From Winogradskyella pelagia (lineage in GTDB: Bacteria > Bacteroidota > Bacteroidia > Flavobacteriales > Flavobacteriaceae): a DNA stretch of 64,000 nt. Position numbers and translations under genes: made by a program. The DNA lies in NCBI RefSeq assembly GCF_017581965.1, contig NZ_JAGEVF010000003.1:289540-353539 (forward strand). Reading direction: 5' to 3'. Of the stretch, positions 42,930 through 51,312 are shown one piece after another (within the stretch, counting starts at the first letter, position 1; the number at the start of each line of letters is the position of its first letter). Under the pieces are notes generated by a model. The model did not search any database. It was not told the origin of the DNA and saw only the letters and a list, made by a program, of their open reading frames with translations.

Positions 42930-44336
42930 ATGAAAATAGAACAATTATATACAGGATGTTTGGCTCAAGGTGCCTATTATATTGAATCTGATGGGGAAGT
43001 TGCCATAATAGATCCTTTAAGGGAAACGCAACAATATATGGATAAGGCCAAAGCAAATAATTCCGAAATCAAATATATTTTAGAAACACACTTCCATGCA
43101 GATTTTGTATCTGGTCATGTAGATTTAGCTAAAAAAACTGGAGCAAGTATTGTATTTGGACCAGGAGCAACTACAGACTACGATATTCACTCGGCTAAGG
43201 ACGGAGAGGTTTTACAATTAGGCAAAGTAAGTCTAAAAGTACTACATACTCCGGGACACACTTTAGAGTCTACTACGTATTTATTAAGAGATGAAAACGG
43301 AAAAGACCACGCTATTTTTTCTGGCGACACTTTATTCTTAGGTGATGTTGGCCGTCCAGATTTAGCAATAAAATCAGACCTTACCAAAGAGGATTTGGCA
43401 GCCATGCTATATGATTCCTTAAGAACAAAAATAATGACGTTAGCAGATGATGTTATTGTTTATCCAGCGCATGGTGCTGGTTCGGCTTGCGGTAAAAATT
43501 TAAGTAAAGAAACCGTAGGAATATTAGGCGAGCAGAAGAAAACCAATTATGCCTTGCGCGAAGATATGACCAAAGCTGAATTTGTAAAGGAAGTACTAGA
43601 TGGCATCGCTCCACCACCACAGTATTTTGCTAAAAACGCCATGATGAATAAAATGGGTTATAACACCTTTGATTCAATTTTAAAAACTGGTGATAATGCC
43701 TTAAATCCAGAAGACTTTGAAGCTATGGCCAATCACGAATCTGCTTTAGTCCTCGATGTAAGACCACAATCTGAATATATAAAATCTCATATCCCTAACT
43801 CCATCTTTATTGGATTAAATGGTCAATTTGCACCATGGGTAGGTGCTCTGATCACTGACATTAAACAGCCCATACTTTTAGTAGTTCCTGAAGGTAAATC
43901 TGCAGAGGCCGTTACCCGATTGTCTAGAGTAGGTTATGATAATACCCTTGGGTATCTCGAAGGTGGTATTGAAGCTTGGAAAAATGCCGGAAAAGATATA
44001 GACACTTTAGAATCCATTTCTGCTGAAGAATTCGCCGAAAAAGCCAAAGCAACTGAGATCAATATTTTAGATGTACGAAAAGACGGTGAATACAAATCGA
44101 GCCATCTAGAAAATGCCCAACACTTTGCACTGGATTTTATTAATGAGCAAATGAATGCTGTAGATAGGAACAAAACGTACCACATTCATTGTGCAGGAGG
44201 TTACCGTTCGGTTATTGCAGCCTCCATTTTAAAGGCAAGAGGTTTTAATAACCTAATTGATGTTGCGGGAGGTTTTGGTGCTATTAAAAAAACAGATTTA
44301 CCATTAACGGATTTTGTATGTCCATCAACCCTTTAA
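42930..44336 (+). CDS. MBL-fold persulfide dioxygenase-like protein with two rhodanese domains
   Basis: A 468-residue fusion. The N-terminal metallo-beta-lactamase fold of ETHE1 type holds the iron ligands THFHAD (53-58), His63, HTPGH (about 106-110) and the later Asp/His. Rhodanese-like domain 1 is about 262-350, and rhodanese domain 2 about 365-460 has Cys421 in HCAGGYRS. In domain 1 the catalytic Cys is replaced by Pro320 (LLVVPEGKS), so only domain 2 should transfer sulfur. The layout matches CstB-type enzymes that oxidise persulfide and release thiosulfate or sulfite. Fits a sulfide/persulfide detoxification role beside the YeeE genes. Confidence 0.9.
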   Translation: MKIEQLYTGCLAQGAYYIESDGEVAIIDPLRETQQYMDKAKANNSEIKYILETHFHADFVSGHVDLAKKTGASIVFGPGATTDYDIHSAKDGEVLQLGKVSLKVLHTPGHTLESTTYLLRDENGKDHAIFSGDTLFLGDVGRPDLAIKSDLTKEDLAAMLYDSLRTKIMTLADDVIVYPAHGAGSACGKNLSKETVGILGEQKKTNYALREDMTKAEFVKEVLDGIAPPPQYFAKNAMMNKMGYNTFDSILKTGDNALNPEDFEAMANHESALVLDVRPQSEYIKSHIPNSIFIGLNGQFAPWVGALITDIKQPILLVVPEGKSAEAVTRLSRVGYDNTLGYLEGGIEAWKNAGKDIDTLESISAEEFAEKAKATEINILDVRKDGEYKSSHLENAQHFALDFINEQMNAVDRNKTYHIHCAGGYRSVIAASILKARGFNNLIDVAGGFGAIKKTDLPLTDFVCPSTL

Positions 44337-44347
44337 AATTAAAAGAT

Positions 44348-44554
44348 ATGACAAAAAACATGAGTAACTTAGATAAAGGGATCCGCGTAATTGTAGCGGC
44401 TGTGGTGGCCTTATTATATTATTTTAATGTTATTGAAGGTACTTTAGCTTATATATTAATGGCAGTGGCAATTATATTGCTTGTTACCAGTCTTATCAAT
44501 TTCTGTCCTCTTTACAGAGTATTGGGTATCAGTACCTGTAAAATTAAAAACTAA
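44348..44554 (+). CDS. DUF2892 (YgaP-like) membrane protein
   Basis: A 68-residue protein of two transmembrane helices with the DUF2892 ending LINFCPLYRVLGISTCK, in which the Cys of CP is conserved. The same domain forms the membrane part of the rhodanese YgaP. ATG 44348 follows the MBL-rhodanese stop by 11 bp; an earlier ATG at 44318 overlaps that gene. It probably tethers or assists the upstream sulfur enzyme. It belongs to the MBL-rhodanese operon. Confidence 0.85.
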   Translation: MTKNMSNLDKGIRVIVAAVVALLYYFNVIEGTLAYILMAVAIILLVTSLINFCPLYRVLGISTCKIKN

Positions 44555-44559
44555 CTAAA

Positions 44560-44832
44560 ATGAATACTACAACTATAGAAATACAAAACTTAAAATGTCA
44601 TGGCTGCGCCAATACTATTATAACACAGCTTGAAAAACTAGAAGGCATTTCGGAGGTTTCCGTTAACAATGATACTGATGAAGTTACTTTTAATATATCT
44701 GCAGGGACTTCGGTTGGATTGGTAAAACAAAAACTATCGGACCTAGGTTACCCTTCGATTAGTGATTCAAATTCTCTATCTAAAAAAGCCAAATCTTTTG
44801 TGAGCTGTGCTGTTGGTAGAATGAACAAATAA
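44560..44832 (+). CDS. Heavy-metal-associated (HMA) domain protein
   Basis: A 90-residue protein with an HMA fold about 3-66 and metal motif CHGCANT (CxxC, Cys13 and Cys16), plus a short C-terminal tail with one further Cys. It is typically a soluble copper-chaperone-like protein. It starts 5 bp after the DUF2892 gene. Its presence in a sulfur operon suggests either copper handling linked to thiol stress or binding of sulfur at the CxxC; neither is shown. Confidence 0.85.
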   Translation: MNTTTIEIQNLKCHGCANTIITQLEKLEGISEVSVNNDTDEVTFNISAGTSVGLVKQKLSDLGYPSISDSNSLSKKAKSFVSCAVGRMNK

Positions 44833-44851
44833 CTGAATAAAGACTATAAAT

Positions 44852-44880
44852 AAAAAAAGCCTGCTTTCGCAGGCTTTTTT
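44852..44880. terminator. Bidirectional terminator
   Basis: AAAAAAGCCTGC and GCAGGCTTTTTT form a 12-bp stem with a TTTC loop. It overlaps the end of clpS and closes the sulfur operon. Confidence 0.9.
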
Positions 44881-45155
44881 TATACAATTTCAGCGCTCAA
44901 TCCGGCTTCTAATAGTTTTGAACACCTTGGTTTTAAATCATCATAAGGACCCGTTTTTACAGTACATTTTCCTTTGTAATGTACAATAATAGAACATTGT
45001 TCTGCTTGTTCTGGTGTATGATCGCAAGCGTACATTAGCGTATCAATAACATGGTCAAAACTATTAACGTCATCATTAAATAAGACAATCTCGTTCTGTT
45101 TTACAGTTTCTTCTTCAACCAATAGGTCTTCCGACTGTTTTTCTTTTGTACTCAT
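44880..45155 (-). CDS. clpS: Clp protease adaptor ClpS
   Basis: A 91-residue adaptor with the N-degron pocket: LFNDDVNSFDHVIDTLMYA (about 26-44) followed by the H/EQAEQCSIIVHYKGKC segment. ClpS hands N-end-rule substrates to ClpAP. The N terminus is a short acidic tail. Length is normal. It follows prmA (60 bp), an arrangement often seen in this phylum. Confidence 0.92.
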   Translation of the reverse strand: MSTKEKQSEDLLVEEETVKQNEIVLFNDDVNSFDHVIDTLMYACDHTPEQAEQCSIIVHYKGKCTVKTGPYDDLKPRCSKLLEAGLSAEIV

Positions 45156-45214
45156 AGCAAATTGTTTTAAAACGTATCGTTAACTGATACAACAACTTAT
45201 AATTAAATTCTCAA

Positions 45215-46051
45215 CTAATTTATAAATTTTAGAGAAACCCACTCACCTCTTTGTAAAGTTTCATTCAATTTTAACATAGATTCGGCGCAAGTTTTCTCTA
45301 TTAATTCGATATCCTTTTCATAGAAACCACTTAAAAATAAACTGCTATTAGGGCTTAAGCAAGACGCATAAATTGGCAAATCATCTACCAATATATTTCT
45401 ATTGATATTAGCAATAATAACATCGTAAGTTTTACTCTTCAAAAGAGCACAATCGCCTTCAAATACAGAAATATATTTACAATGGTTTCGTTCAACATTT
45501 TCTATACTATTTAGGTAACACCAATTATCAATATCAATAGCATCAACCCTATTGGCGCCAACCTTTTCTGCCATAATGGCTAAAACACCGGTTCCACAAC
45601 CCATATCTAAAACAGATTTATCTTTTAAATCGTTTCTTAAAATATGTTGAATCATCATATGAGTAGTTTCATGATGGCCAGTACCAAAACTCATTTTGGG
45701 CTCAATGATAATATCATATTCTGTATTCGACTTTTCATGAAAAGGTGCTCTTACAGTAACTCTGTCATCTACAACAATTGGTTTAAAATTGCTCTCCCAT
45801 TCGGCATTCCAATTGGTCTGTTTTATTTCATTAAAACTAAACGTAATTTTAAATTCATCTGAAGATAATATGTGTATATCTTCTAAAATAAAGGCATTCC
45901 ATTCCTTTTTCTGAATATAGGCAGTAACGCCTTCATCAGTTTCTACGAAGCTCTCAAAGCCTGCATCCCCTAATTCTGCAATTAGAATTTCAGTAGCTGG
46001 TTGTAGCGGCTCAACATTAAAGTCGTAGCCTATATAAATCAAATTATCCAA
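45215..46051 (-). CDS. prmA: Ribosomal protein L11 methyltransferase
   Basis: A 278-residue SAM-dependent methyltransferase with motif I VLDMGCGTGVLAIMA, preceded by the PrmA-specific MSFGTGHHETTHMM (about 121-134). It also has an IIANINRNIL motif and an N-terminal recognition domain of about 100 residues. It trimethylates L11. It begins directly after the tpiA stop (46052), so tpiA-prmA-clpS form one transcript. Confidence 0.93.
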   Translation of the reverse strand: MDNLIYIGYDFNVEPLQPATEILIAELGDAGFESFVETDEGVTAYIQKKEWNAFILEDIHILSSDEFKITFSFNEIKQTNWNAEWESNFKPIVVDDRVTVRAPFHEKSNTEYDIIIEPKMSFGTGHHETTHMMIQHILRNDLKDKSVLDMGCGTGVLAIMAEKVGANRVDAIDIDNWCYLNSIENVERNHCKYISVFEGDCALLKSKTYDVIIANINRNILVDDLPIYASCLSPNSSLFLSGFYEKDIELIEKTCAESMLKLNETLQRGEWVSLKFIN

Positions 46052-46801
46052 CTAAAATGCGTTTACAATGGCATAAAAATCCTCAGCCTTAAGCGAAGCA
46101 CCTCCGATTAATCCACCATCAACATCTGGTTTAGAAAATATCTCTTTAGCGTTATTAGGCTTCACACTTCCACCATATAGAATAGAGACTGAATCTGCAA
46201 CTTCAGCGCCATATTTATCTGCTAAAGTTTTTCTTATAAATGCATGCATATCCTGAGCTTGTTCTGGACTTGCTGTTTCACCAGTGCCAATGGCCCAAAC
46301 AGGTTCATATGCCAAGACGATATGCGTGAATGCATCTGGATCTAAATGAAATAGCGCATTTTTTATTTGGTCACCAACCACAGACTCTTCATTTCCAGCT
46401 TTACGATCCGCTAATTCCTCCCCAAAGCAAAAAATAATACGCATGTTATTTGCCAAGGCTGCATCTACTTTTTTTGCTAAGGACTCGTCTGTTTCATTGA
46501 AGTAAGCACGACGTTCGCTATGTCCCAATATCACTGTTTTAATACCCAAACTAGACAACATTCCTGCACTGATTTCTCCAGTATAAGCTCCATTTTCTGC
46601 GAAATGCATATTCTGGGCAATAACCTCTATCTCTGTTTGCTTAGTGGATTGAAAAGCGTGCCACAAGTTTGTGAATGTTGGAGCGATCATAACTTCTGCA
46701 TCTGAAGTTTTAGATTGTTGTTTTAATTCTGCTATTAAGGATTCGGTCTGAATAAGTCCGTTATTCATTTTCCAGTTACCTGCAACAATATGCTTTCTCA
46801 T
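46052..46801 (-). CDS. tpiA: Triose-phosphate isomerase
   Basis: A 249-residue TIM barrel with N-terminal AGNWKMN (Lys11), the catalytic His in VILGHSERR and Glu in AYEPVWAIGTG, and the phosphate loop YGGSVKP with GLIGGASL. It interconverts DHAP and glyceraldehyde 3-phosphate in glycolysis. Length is standard. A TATTTTTG box lies upstream. Confidence 0.97.
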   Translation of the reverse strand: MRKHIVAGNWKMNNGLIQTESLIAELKQQSKTSDAEVMIAPTFTNLWHAFQSTKQTEIEVIAQNMHFAENGAYTGEISAGMLSSLGIKTVILGHSERRAYFNETDESLAKKVDAALANNMRIIFCFGEELADRKAGNEESVVGDQIKNALFHLDPDAFTHIVLAYEPVWAIGTGETASPEQAQDMHAFIRKTLADKYGAEVADSVSILYGGSVKPNNAKEIFSKPDVDGGLIGGASLKAEDFYAIVNAF

Positions 46802-46836
46802 AATCTATGTAATAAGTTAATTTTTAAAATATAATA

Positions 46837-46844
46837 CAAAAATA
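46837..46844 (-). promoter_or_regulatory. -7 promoter box of tpiA-prmA-clpS
   Basis: The minus strand reads TATTTTTG, an exact TAnnTTTG box, 35 bp before the tpiA ATG at 46801. Confidence 0.5.
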
Positions 46845-46886
46845 AGGTATTATGCACCAATGCATATTGATAAATGTCAGGTGTAT

Positions 46887-47963
46887 TTAGATGAGCTTAA
46901 CCCTTGGATCCAACCATGAGTATATAAAGTCCACTAAAATATTAATGGTTATAAAAATAATAGCTATGACAAGAACAGAACCCATAATTACTGGTAGGTC
47001 TAAAGTATTTAATGCATTTACAATTTCTTTACCCAGACCATTCCATCCAAAAATATACTCCACAAAAACTGCACCAGCCAGCATTGAAGCAAACCAACCA
47101 GAAATAGCTGTTACAACAGGGTTTAACGCGTTTTTTACGGCATGGTTTTTAATAACCTGAAACTCACTTAACCCCTTTGCTCTCGCTGTCCTTATGTAAT
47201 CTTCGCTTAAGACTTCCAATAACGAGTTACGCATTAATTGAATAACAACGGCTAATGGCCGTATACCTAACACAATTGCCGGAAGAATTAAGTTTTTCCA
47301 TTGAAGGGTCATGCGCTCGCCAAAATCATCTAGCTCATATAGACTGCCTGTCATTTCTAAATTGGTAAATTCGTGCAGTACAAACCCAAATAACCAAGCA
47401 AACAAAATAGCGCTAAAAAATGAAGGTACGCTCATACCCAAGGTGCTGAATACCTGAATAATTTTATCTATCCAAGTATCTTTTTTTAAAGCAGAAATTA
47501 TCCCAAATACTACACCCAGAATAATAGCGATAACTATAGCTGAGACCGCAAGCACAAAAGTATTCGGCAAGGTTTCTCCAATAACTTCCGTGACTTTTTT
47601 ACCCTGTTTAGTGAACGATTCGCGTAAATAGGGTGTCTTTAGTGCTACACCTGTTTGACCTAGGGTAAAAAGGTGCTTCGCATAATACTTGTTTGACTTT
47701 AATGACGTATAATTTTCAGGATTTATTGCGTGTAATGAGATTGGCGATAAATCATTGAGATAGTACAAGTATTGAGTTGTGATGGGTTTGTCAAACCCAT
47801 ATTTCTTCTTAACTGCTGCAACCTGCTCTGCGGTTTGATTTTGACCAAGCATCATTTTCGCCGGGTCCCCTGGCAATACCGTAAATAAAAAGAAAATAAC
47901 AGTGACTACTCCCAATAAGGTAAGTAAGGCATAAAGTATTTTATTTAATAGATATCCTAAAAT
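46887..47963 (-). CDS. ABC transporter permease (DppB/OppB type)
   Basis: A peptide/nickel-type permease: first helix then FFLFTVLPGDPAKMMLG, a periplasmic insert of about 120 residues, and the BPD_transp_1 core with the EAA-like loop RTARAKGLSEFQVIKNHAVKNALNP about 240-265 of the shorter form. A TTG at 47915 would cut off most of helix 1. The frame is open further upstream with helix-forming residues (YLLNKILYALLTLLGVV). No ATG, GTG or TTG occurs there, so an ATT at 47963 is the likely start by comparison with family N termini. The ATPase and binding protein are not adjacent. Confidence 0.8.
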   Translation of the reverse strand: MLGYLLNKILYALLTLLGVVTVIFFLFTVLPGDPAKMMLGQNQTAEQVAAVKKKYGFDKPITTQYLYYLNDLSPISLHAINPENYTSLKSNKYYAKHLFTLGQTGVALKTPYLRESFTKQGKKVTEVIGETLPNTFVLAVSAIVIAIILGVVFGIISALKKDTWIDKIIQVFSTLGMSVPSFFSAILFAWLFGFVLHEFTNLEMTGSLYELDDFGERMTLQWKNLILPAIVLGIRPLAVVIQLMRNSLLEVLSEDYIRTARAKGLSEFQVIKNHAVKNALNPVVTAISGWFASMLAGAVFVEYIFGWNGLGKEIVNALNTLDLPVIMGSVLVIAIIFITINILVDFIYSWLDPRVKLI

Positions 47964-47986
47964 AAGATATGAGTTATTTAGGTTGA

Positions 47987-49096
47987 CTAATTACTACCAT
48001 TTCCAATATCAATGTCCTCAATATCGTTCCAATGGGCCTTTTGAGTTACAGTACCATTATTAAGCACTACAATACCTGGATTAGCCCTCACTATGGTTTT
48101 AATCACTTTTTCGTCACAGAGATAAAAATCGAAATTCAATTTGTATTGCGATTTAATGTTTTCCTTATCCTCTTCTCCAGAGGAGGTTAATCCAATGACT
48201 TTATAGCCCCTTTTAATGGCATTATCAGTAAAAACCTTAAGTTTCGCCACACCCTCTTGCTCTGCACTAGAAATACTATAAAGAGCTACAATAACCAAGT
48301 TTTCCTCATTCAAAAATTCAGTAGTAAAATCTTGATCATCAGATTCTATTGAAAAATCTTGAATCGGCGGAATGTAACCCTCATCAATCAATTTAGTTTC
48401 TACACCGACGTACTCTCCTTCTACATTTGGATAACTTCCATTTGTAATAAAAGTTTGTTCTTTTCCAGCTACATTAAAGGTCCAAGTATATTCTGTAATT
48501 GGTTTAGCGGCATCTTCTGGTATTTCCATTTGTTGCTTCAGGTTTTTACCAATAGCATAGGCTCTAAAATCTATTGCAGGTAAGTGCATCAATACATGAT
48601 AACCAAACCATAAGGACACAATAAAGCTTAATAATGCAATAACTGTATTAGGAAGTTTGGGGAAAATGGGTTTTATATACTTAATGCCTGCAACCAGAAT
48701 CAATATCAATACAAGAAGCACAACATCTTTGGTAAAACTCTCCCAAGGTGTCAATTTAAGAGCATCTCCAAAACACCCACAATCTTTTACTTTATCGAAA
48801 TAGGCAGAATAAAATGTAAGAAAAGTAAAGAATACAATCATAGCTAGTAAGCTCCAAATGGTAAACTTTACCTTATAACCAATTAAAAGAAATACACCTA
48901 GAATGACCTCAAAAACTACTACAAACACGGAAATACCCAGAGCATACGGAATTAAAAATTCCATATTGAGTACATCTGCGCCAAAATACTCCTGAAGCTT
49001 ATATGAAAATCCCAAAGGATCATTAAGCTTTATAAACCCTGAAATTATAAATAAAACACCTACAAAAATTCTACTGAGCTGTACTATATATTTCAT
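47987..49096 (-). CDS. DoxX-type membrane protein with C-terminal thioredoxin-like region (BT_3928-like)
   Basis: A 369-residue protein with four to five N-terminal helices of DoxX/MauE type (FVGVLFIISGFIKLNDPLGF; DCGCFGDALKLT), a further helix about 155-170, and a C-terminal domain of thioredoxin/AhpC-like order (VVALYSISSAEQEGVAKLKV; then a region with IVVLNNGTV) without a CxxC. Such proteins are common in Bacteroidota, often beside triose-phosphate isomerase genes. Here it lies between DUF1599 and the permease gene, and it may help in periplasmic redox chemistry; that is inference. Confidence 0.85.
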   Translation of the reverse strand: MKYIVQLSRIFVGVLFIISGFIKLNDPLGFSYKLQEYFGADVLNMEFLIPYALGISVFVVVFEVILGVFLLIGYKVKFTIWSLLAMIVFFTFLTFYSAYFDKVKDCGCFGDALKLTPWESFTKDVVLLVLILILVAGIKYIKPIFPKLPNTVIALLSFIVSLWFGYHVLMHLPAIDFRAYAIGKNLKQQMEIPEDAAKPITEYTWTFNVAGKEQTFITNGSYPNVEGEYVGVETKLIDEGYIPPIQDFSIESDDQDFTTEFLNEENLVIVALYSISSAEQEGVAKLKVFTDNAIKRGYKVIGLTSSGEEDKENIKSQYKLNFDFYLCDEKVIKTIVRANPGIVVLNNGTVTQKAHWNDIEDIDIGNGSN

Positions 49097-49120
49097 ACAC
49101 GTATTTATGGATTAAAAGTA

Positions 49121-49660
49121 TTAGGATTCTTCAAGATGGATTAATGCAAATACAGCATAATTAATCATATCCTGGTAATTGGCATCTATGCCCTCACTGA
49201 CAATGGTTTTACCGGCATTATCCTCAATTTGCTTAACACGCAACAGTTTTTGTAAAATCAAATCAGTCAACGAACTTACACGCATATCTCGCCACGCCTC
49301 ACCATAATCATGGTTTTTGTCCATCATAAGCTGCTTGGTCTGGGCAATTTTCTCATCATACAATTTAGTAGCCTCATCATTTTCTAAATCTGGTTGCTCT
49401 ACAACACCTCTATCTATTTGGATGAGCGCCATAACACAATAATTAATGATCCCTATGAATTCACTTTTTTCACCTTCATCTACCTTTCTAACCTCATTTT
49501 GTTGAAGACTCCTTATGCGTTGAGCTTTGATAAAAATCTGATCTGTTAAAGAGGGCAATCTAAGTATGCGCCATGCACAACCGTAATCACTCATTTTTTT
49601 TACAAAAAGTGAACGGCATTGTTCTATGATAGCATCGTATTCTGCGGACGTATCTTGCAT
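49121..49660 (-). CDS. DUF1599 protein
   Basis: A 179-residue protein made of two similar halves. Each has a motif of the type KMSDYGCAWRILRLPSLTDQ or KNHDYGEAWRDMRVSSLTDL, followed by INYCVMALIQI or INYAVFALIHL. The internal repeat suggests gene duplication and a helical fold related to nucleotide-binding MazG-like or dCMP-binding proteins. No role is established. It precedes the DoxX gene by 24 bp and is divergent from folP. Confidence 0.88.
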   Translation of the reverse strand: MQDTSAEYDAIIEQCRSLFVKKMSDYGCAWRILRLPSLTDQIFIKAQRIRSLQQNEVRKVDEGEKSEFIGIINYCVMALIQIDRGVVEQPDLENDEATKLYDEKIAQTKQLMMDKNHDYGEAWRDMRVSSLTDLILQKLLRVKQIEDNAGKTIVSEGIDANYQDMINYAVFALIHLEES

Positions 49661-49703
49661 CTATTCCATTAAAATTTCCGTAAATTTCGCATAAATAAAT
49701 TAG

Positions 49704-49731
49704 AAGTTCAAAGTTTAAGGTTTAAAGTTTA
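49704..49731. repeat. Heptanucleotide tandem repeat upstream of folP
   Basis: Four 7-bp units in a row: AAGTTCA, AAGTTTA, AGGTTTA, AAGTTTA. They occupy the divergent promoter region between the DUF1599 gene and folP. Confidence 0.6.
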
Positions 49732-49755
49732 CCACCTTAAATCACACTATCAAAT

Positions 49756-50583
49756 ATGACAATAAACTGTAAAGGCCAACTTATTGATTTGTCTCTCCCA
49801 AAAATTATGGGTATTCTTAATGTAACACCAGACTCATTCTATGATGGTGGCCACTATAAAGATAAAAATACTATTCTAGAGCAGGTAGAATATATGATAC
49901 GTGAAGGTGCAACCTTTATAGATGTTGGTGGCTACAGTTCTCGGCCTGGAGCTGATTTCGTCTCTGAAAATGAAGAACTTAAGCGTGTTGTTCCTATTAT
50001 AAAACTAATTCTCGCTAATTTTCCAAGTACTATAATTTCTATTGACACCTTTAGAAGCAATGTTGCCAAAGCAAGTATTTCTGAAGGTGCTGCATTAATA
50101 AATGATATCTCTGGTGGTCAATTAGACAATAAGATGATACCTACAATAGGAGCGTTGGGTGTACCCTATATAATGATGCATATGCGAGGAAATCCTAAAA
50201 CTATGCAGCAGCTTACCGATTACGATGATTTATTAAAAGACATCATTGTCTATTTTGGAGAACGCATATCCGAGGCTCATGCGGCCAACATAAAGGATAT
50301 TATTATTGATCCTGGATTTGGTTTTGCCAAAACTTTAGAGCAAAATTATAATTTATTACAAAAAATGGAATTGCTTCAAATAGCTGGAAAACCTGTATTG
50401 GCTGGTGTCTCAAGGAAGTCCATGATATATAAACCCCTAAAAACAGATGCCCAAAATGCACTTAATGGTACCACAGCACTTCACATGGTATGTTTACAAA
50501 AAGGTGCTTCAATTTTAAGGGTTCACGATGTTAAAGAAGCCATGGAATGTGTAACTTTATTTAACCAAATCAACTCCTACTAA
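49756..50583 (+). CDS. folP: Dihydropteroate synthase
   Basis: A 275-residue TIM-barrel enzyme that joins p-aminobenzoate to dihydropterin pyrophosphate in folate synthesis. It carries the PABA/pterin loops GILNVTPDSFYDGG and DVGGYSSRPGA, plus INDISGG, IIDPGFGFAK and the C-terminal HDVKEA. It is the target of sulfonamides. Length is normal. A lipoprotein gene begins immediately after its stop codon. Confidence 0.96.
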   Translation: MTINCKGQLIDLSLPKIMGILNVTPDSFYDGGHYKDKNTILEQVEYMIREGATFIDVGGYSSRPGADFVSENEELKRVVPIIKLILANFPSTIISIDTFRSNVAKASISEGAALINDISGGQLDNKMIPTIGALGVPYIMMHMRGNPKTMQQLTDYDDLLKDIIVYFGERISEAHAANIKDIIIDPGFGFAKTLEQNYNLLQKMELLQIAGKPVLAGVSRKSMIYKPLKTDAQNALNGTTALHMVCLQKGASILRVHDVKEAMECVTLFNQINSY

Positions 50584-51273
50584 ATGAAACGATATTTAAA
50601 GCTATTTCTACTTTTTTTTGTTTTAAGCTGCAATAATGAACGTACTTTAATTCTACCAGAAATAGAGAGTGCGGAGGTTACCGAAGTATTGGATGTTTCG
50701 GCAGCTTATATTTTTTATGACGAATCTCAATCAGATTCTACACTATTAAACCGCAAAAACCTTATTAGTACAACCAACTGGCTCGTTAATGTGGATAAAC
50801 GCCTTTCACTAAAACAGGCCTTAACTCATATAATATTTCTACAGGAAAAGAAACGTAATGCTCAAATGCATAAAAATGAAAATGCTAAAAACTACTTTAC
50901 ATGCAATAATATAGAAACTAAGACTCTTGGTTTTTTAGAATTTACCGATATTTACTTTAAAGATGAAAACCCCAACTACCTTGAATACAGTAAAAACAAT
51001 CCTAATGACTACCTGCTTGTAAAAATCGAAGAGGACAAAAAAGTAAGATTGATTAGTGTAACTCAGGATTTTAAAACTGAAGTTTCAGAAGGGTACTATT
51101 TCAATGATTCTGAGAATTTTCTTGACAAGTTGCAAGCTGCAAAAACTAAAAACCTTATTTTATTTTTTGACTATGATTTAAGCTTTCAAGATTATATTGA
51201 TGTAAAGCATTTTTTCAGCCTACCCATGAATAGTGATTTTGAGATATCCGAAAACGAATACTTGTTTCCATAA
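50584..51273 (+). CDS. Predicted lipoprotein of unknown function
   Basis: A 229-residue protein with a lipoprotein signal (FFVLSCN, Cys16) and an acidic, mainly helical/beta body. It is rich in Asp, Asn and Tyr, with no recognised catalytic motif. It sits directly between folP and cdaA, and the three probably share a transcript. In this phylum a lipoprotein in this slot is a recurring neighbour of cdaA, but any link to c-di-AMP signalling is inference. Confidence 0.75.
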   Translation: MKRYLKLFLLFFVLSCNNERTLILPEIESAEVTEVLDVSAAYIFYDESQSDSTLLNRKNLISTTNWLVNVDKRLSLKQALTHIIFLQEKKRNAQMHKNENAKNYFTCNNIETKTLGFLEFTDIYFKDENPNYLEYSKNNPNDYLLVKIEEDKKVRLISVTQDFKTEVSEGYYFNDSENFLDKLQAAKTKNLILFFDYDLSFQDYIDVKHFFSLPMNSDFEISENEYLFP

Positions 51274-51312
51274 TCCTCATTTATTTTTATAAATTAGCAA
51301 AAAGAGCTAACA

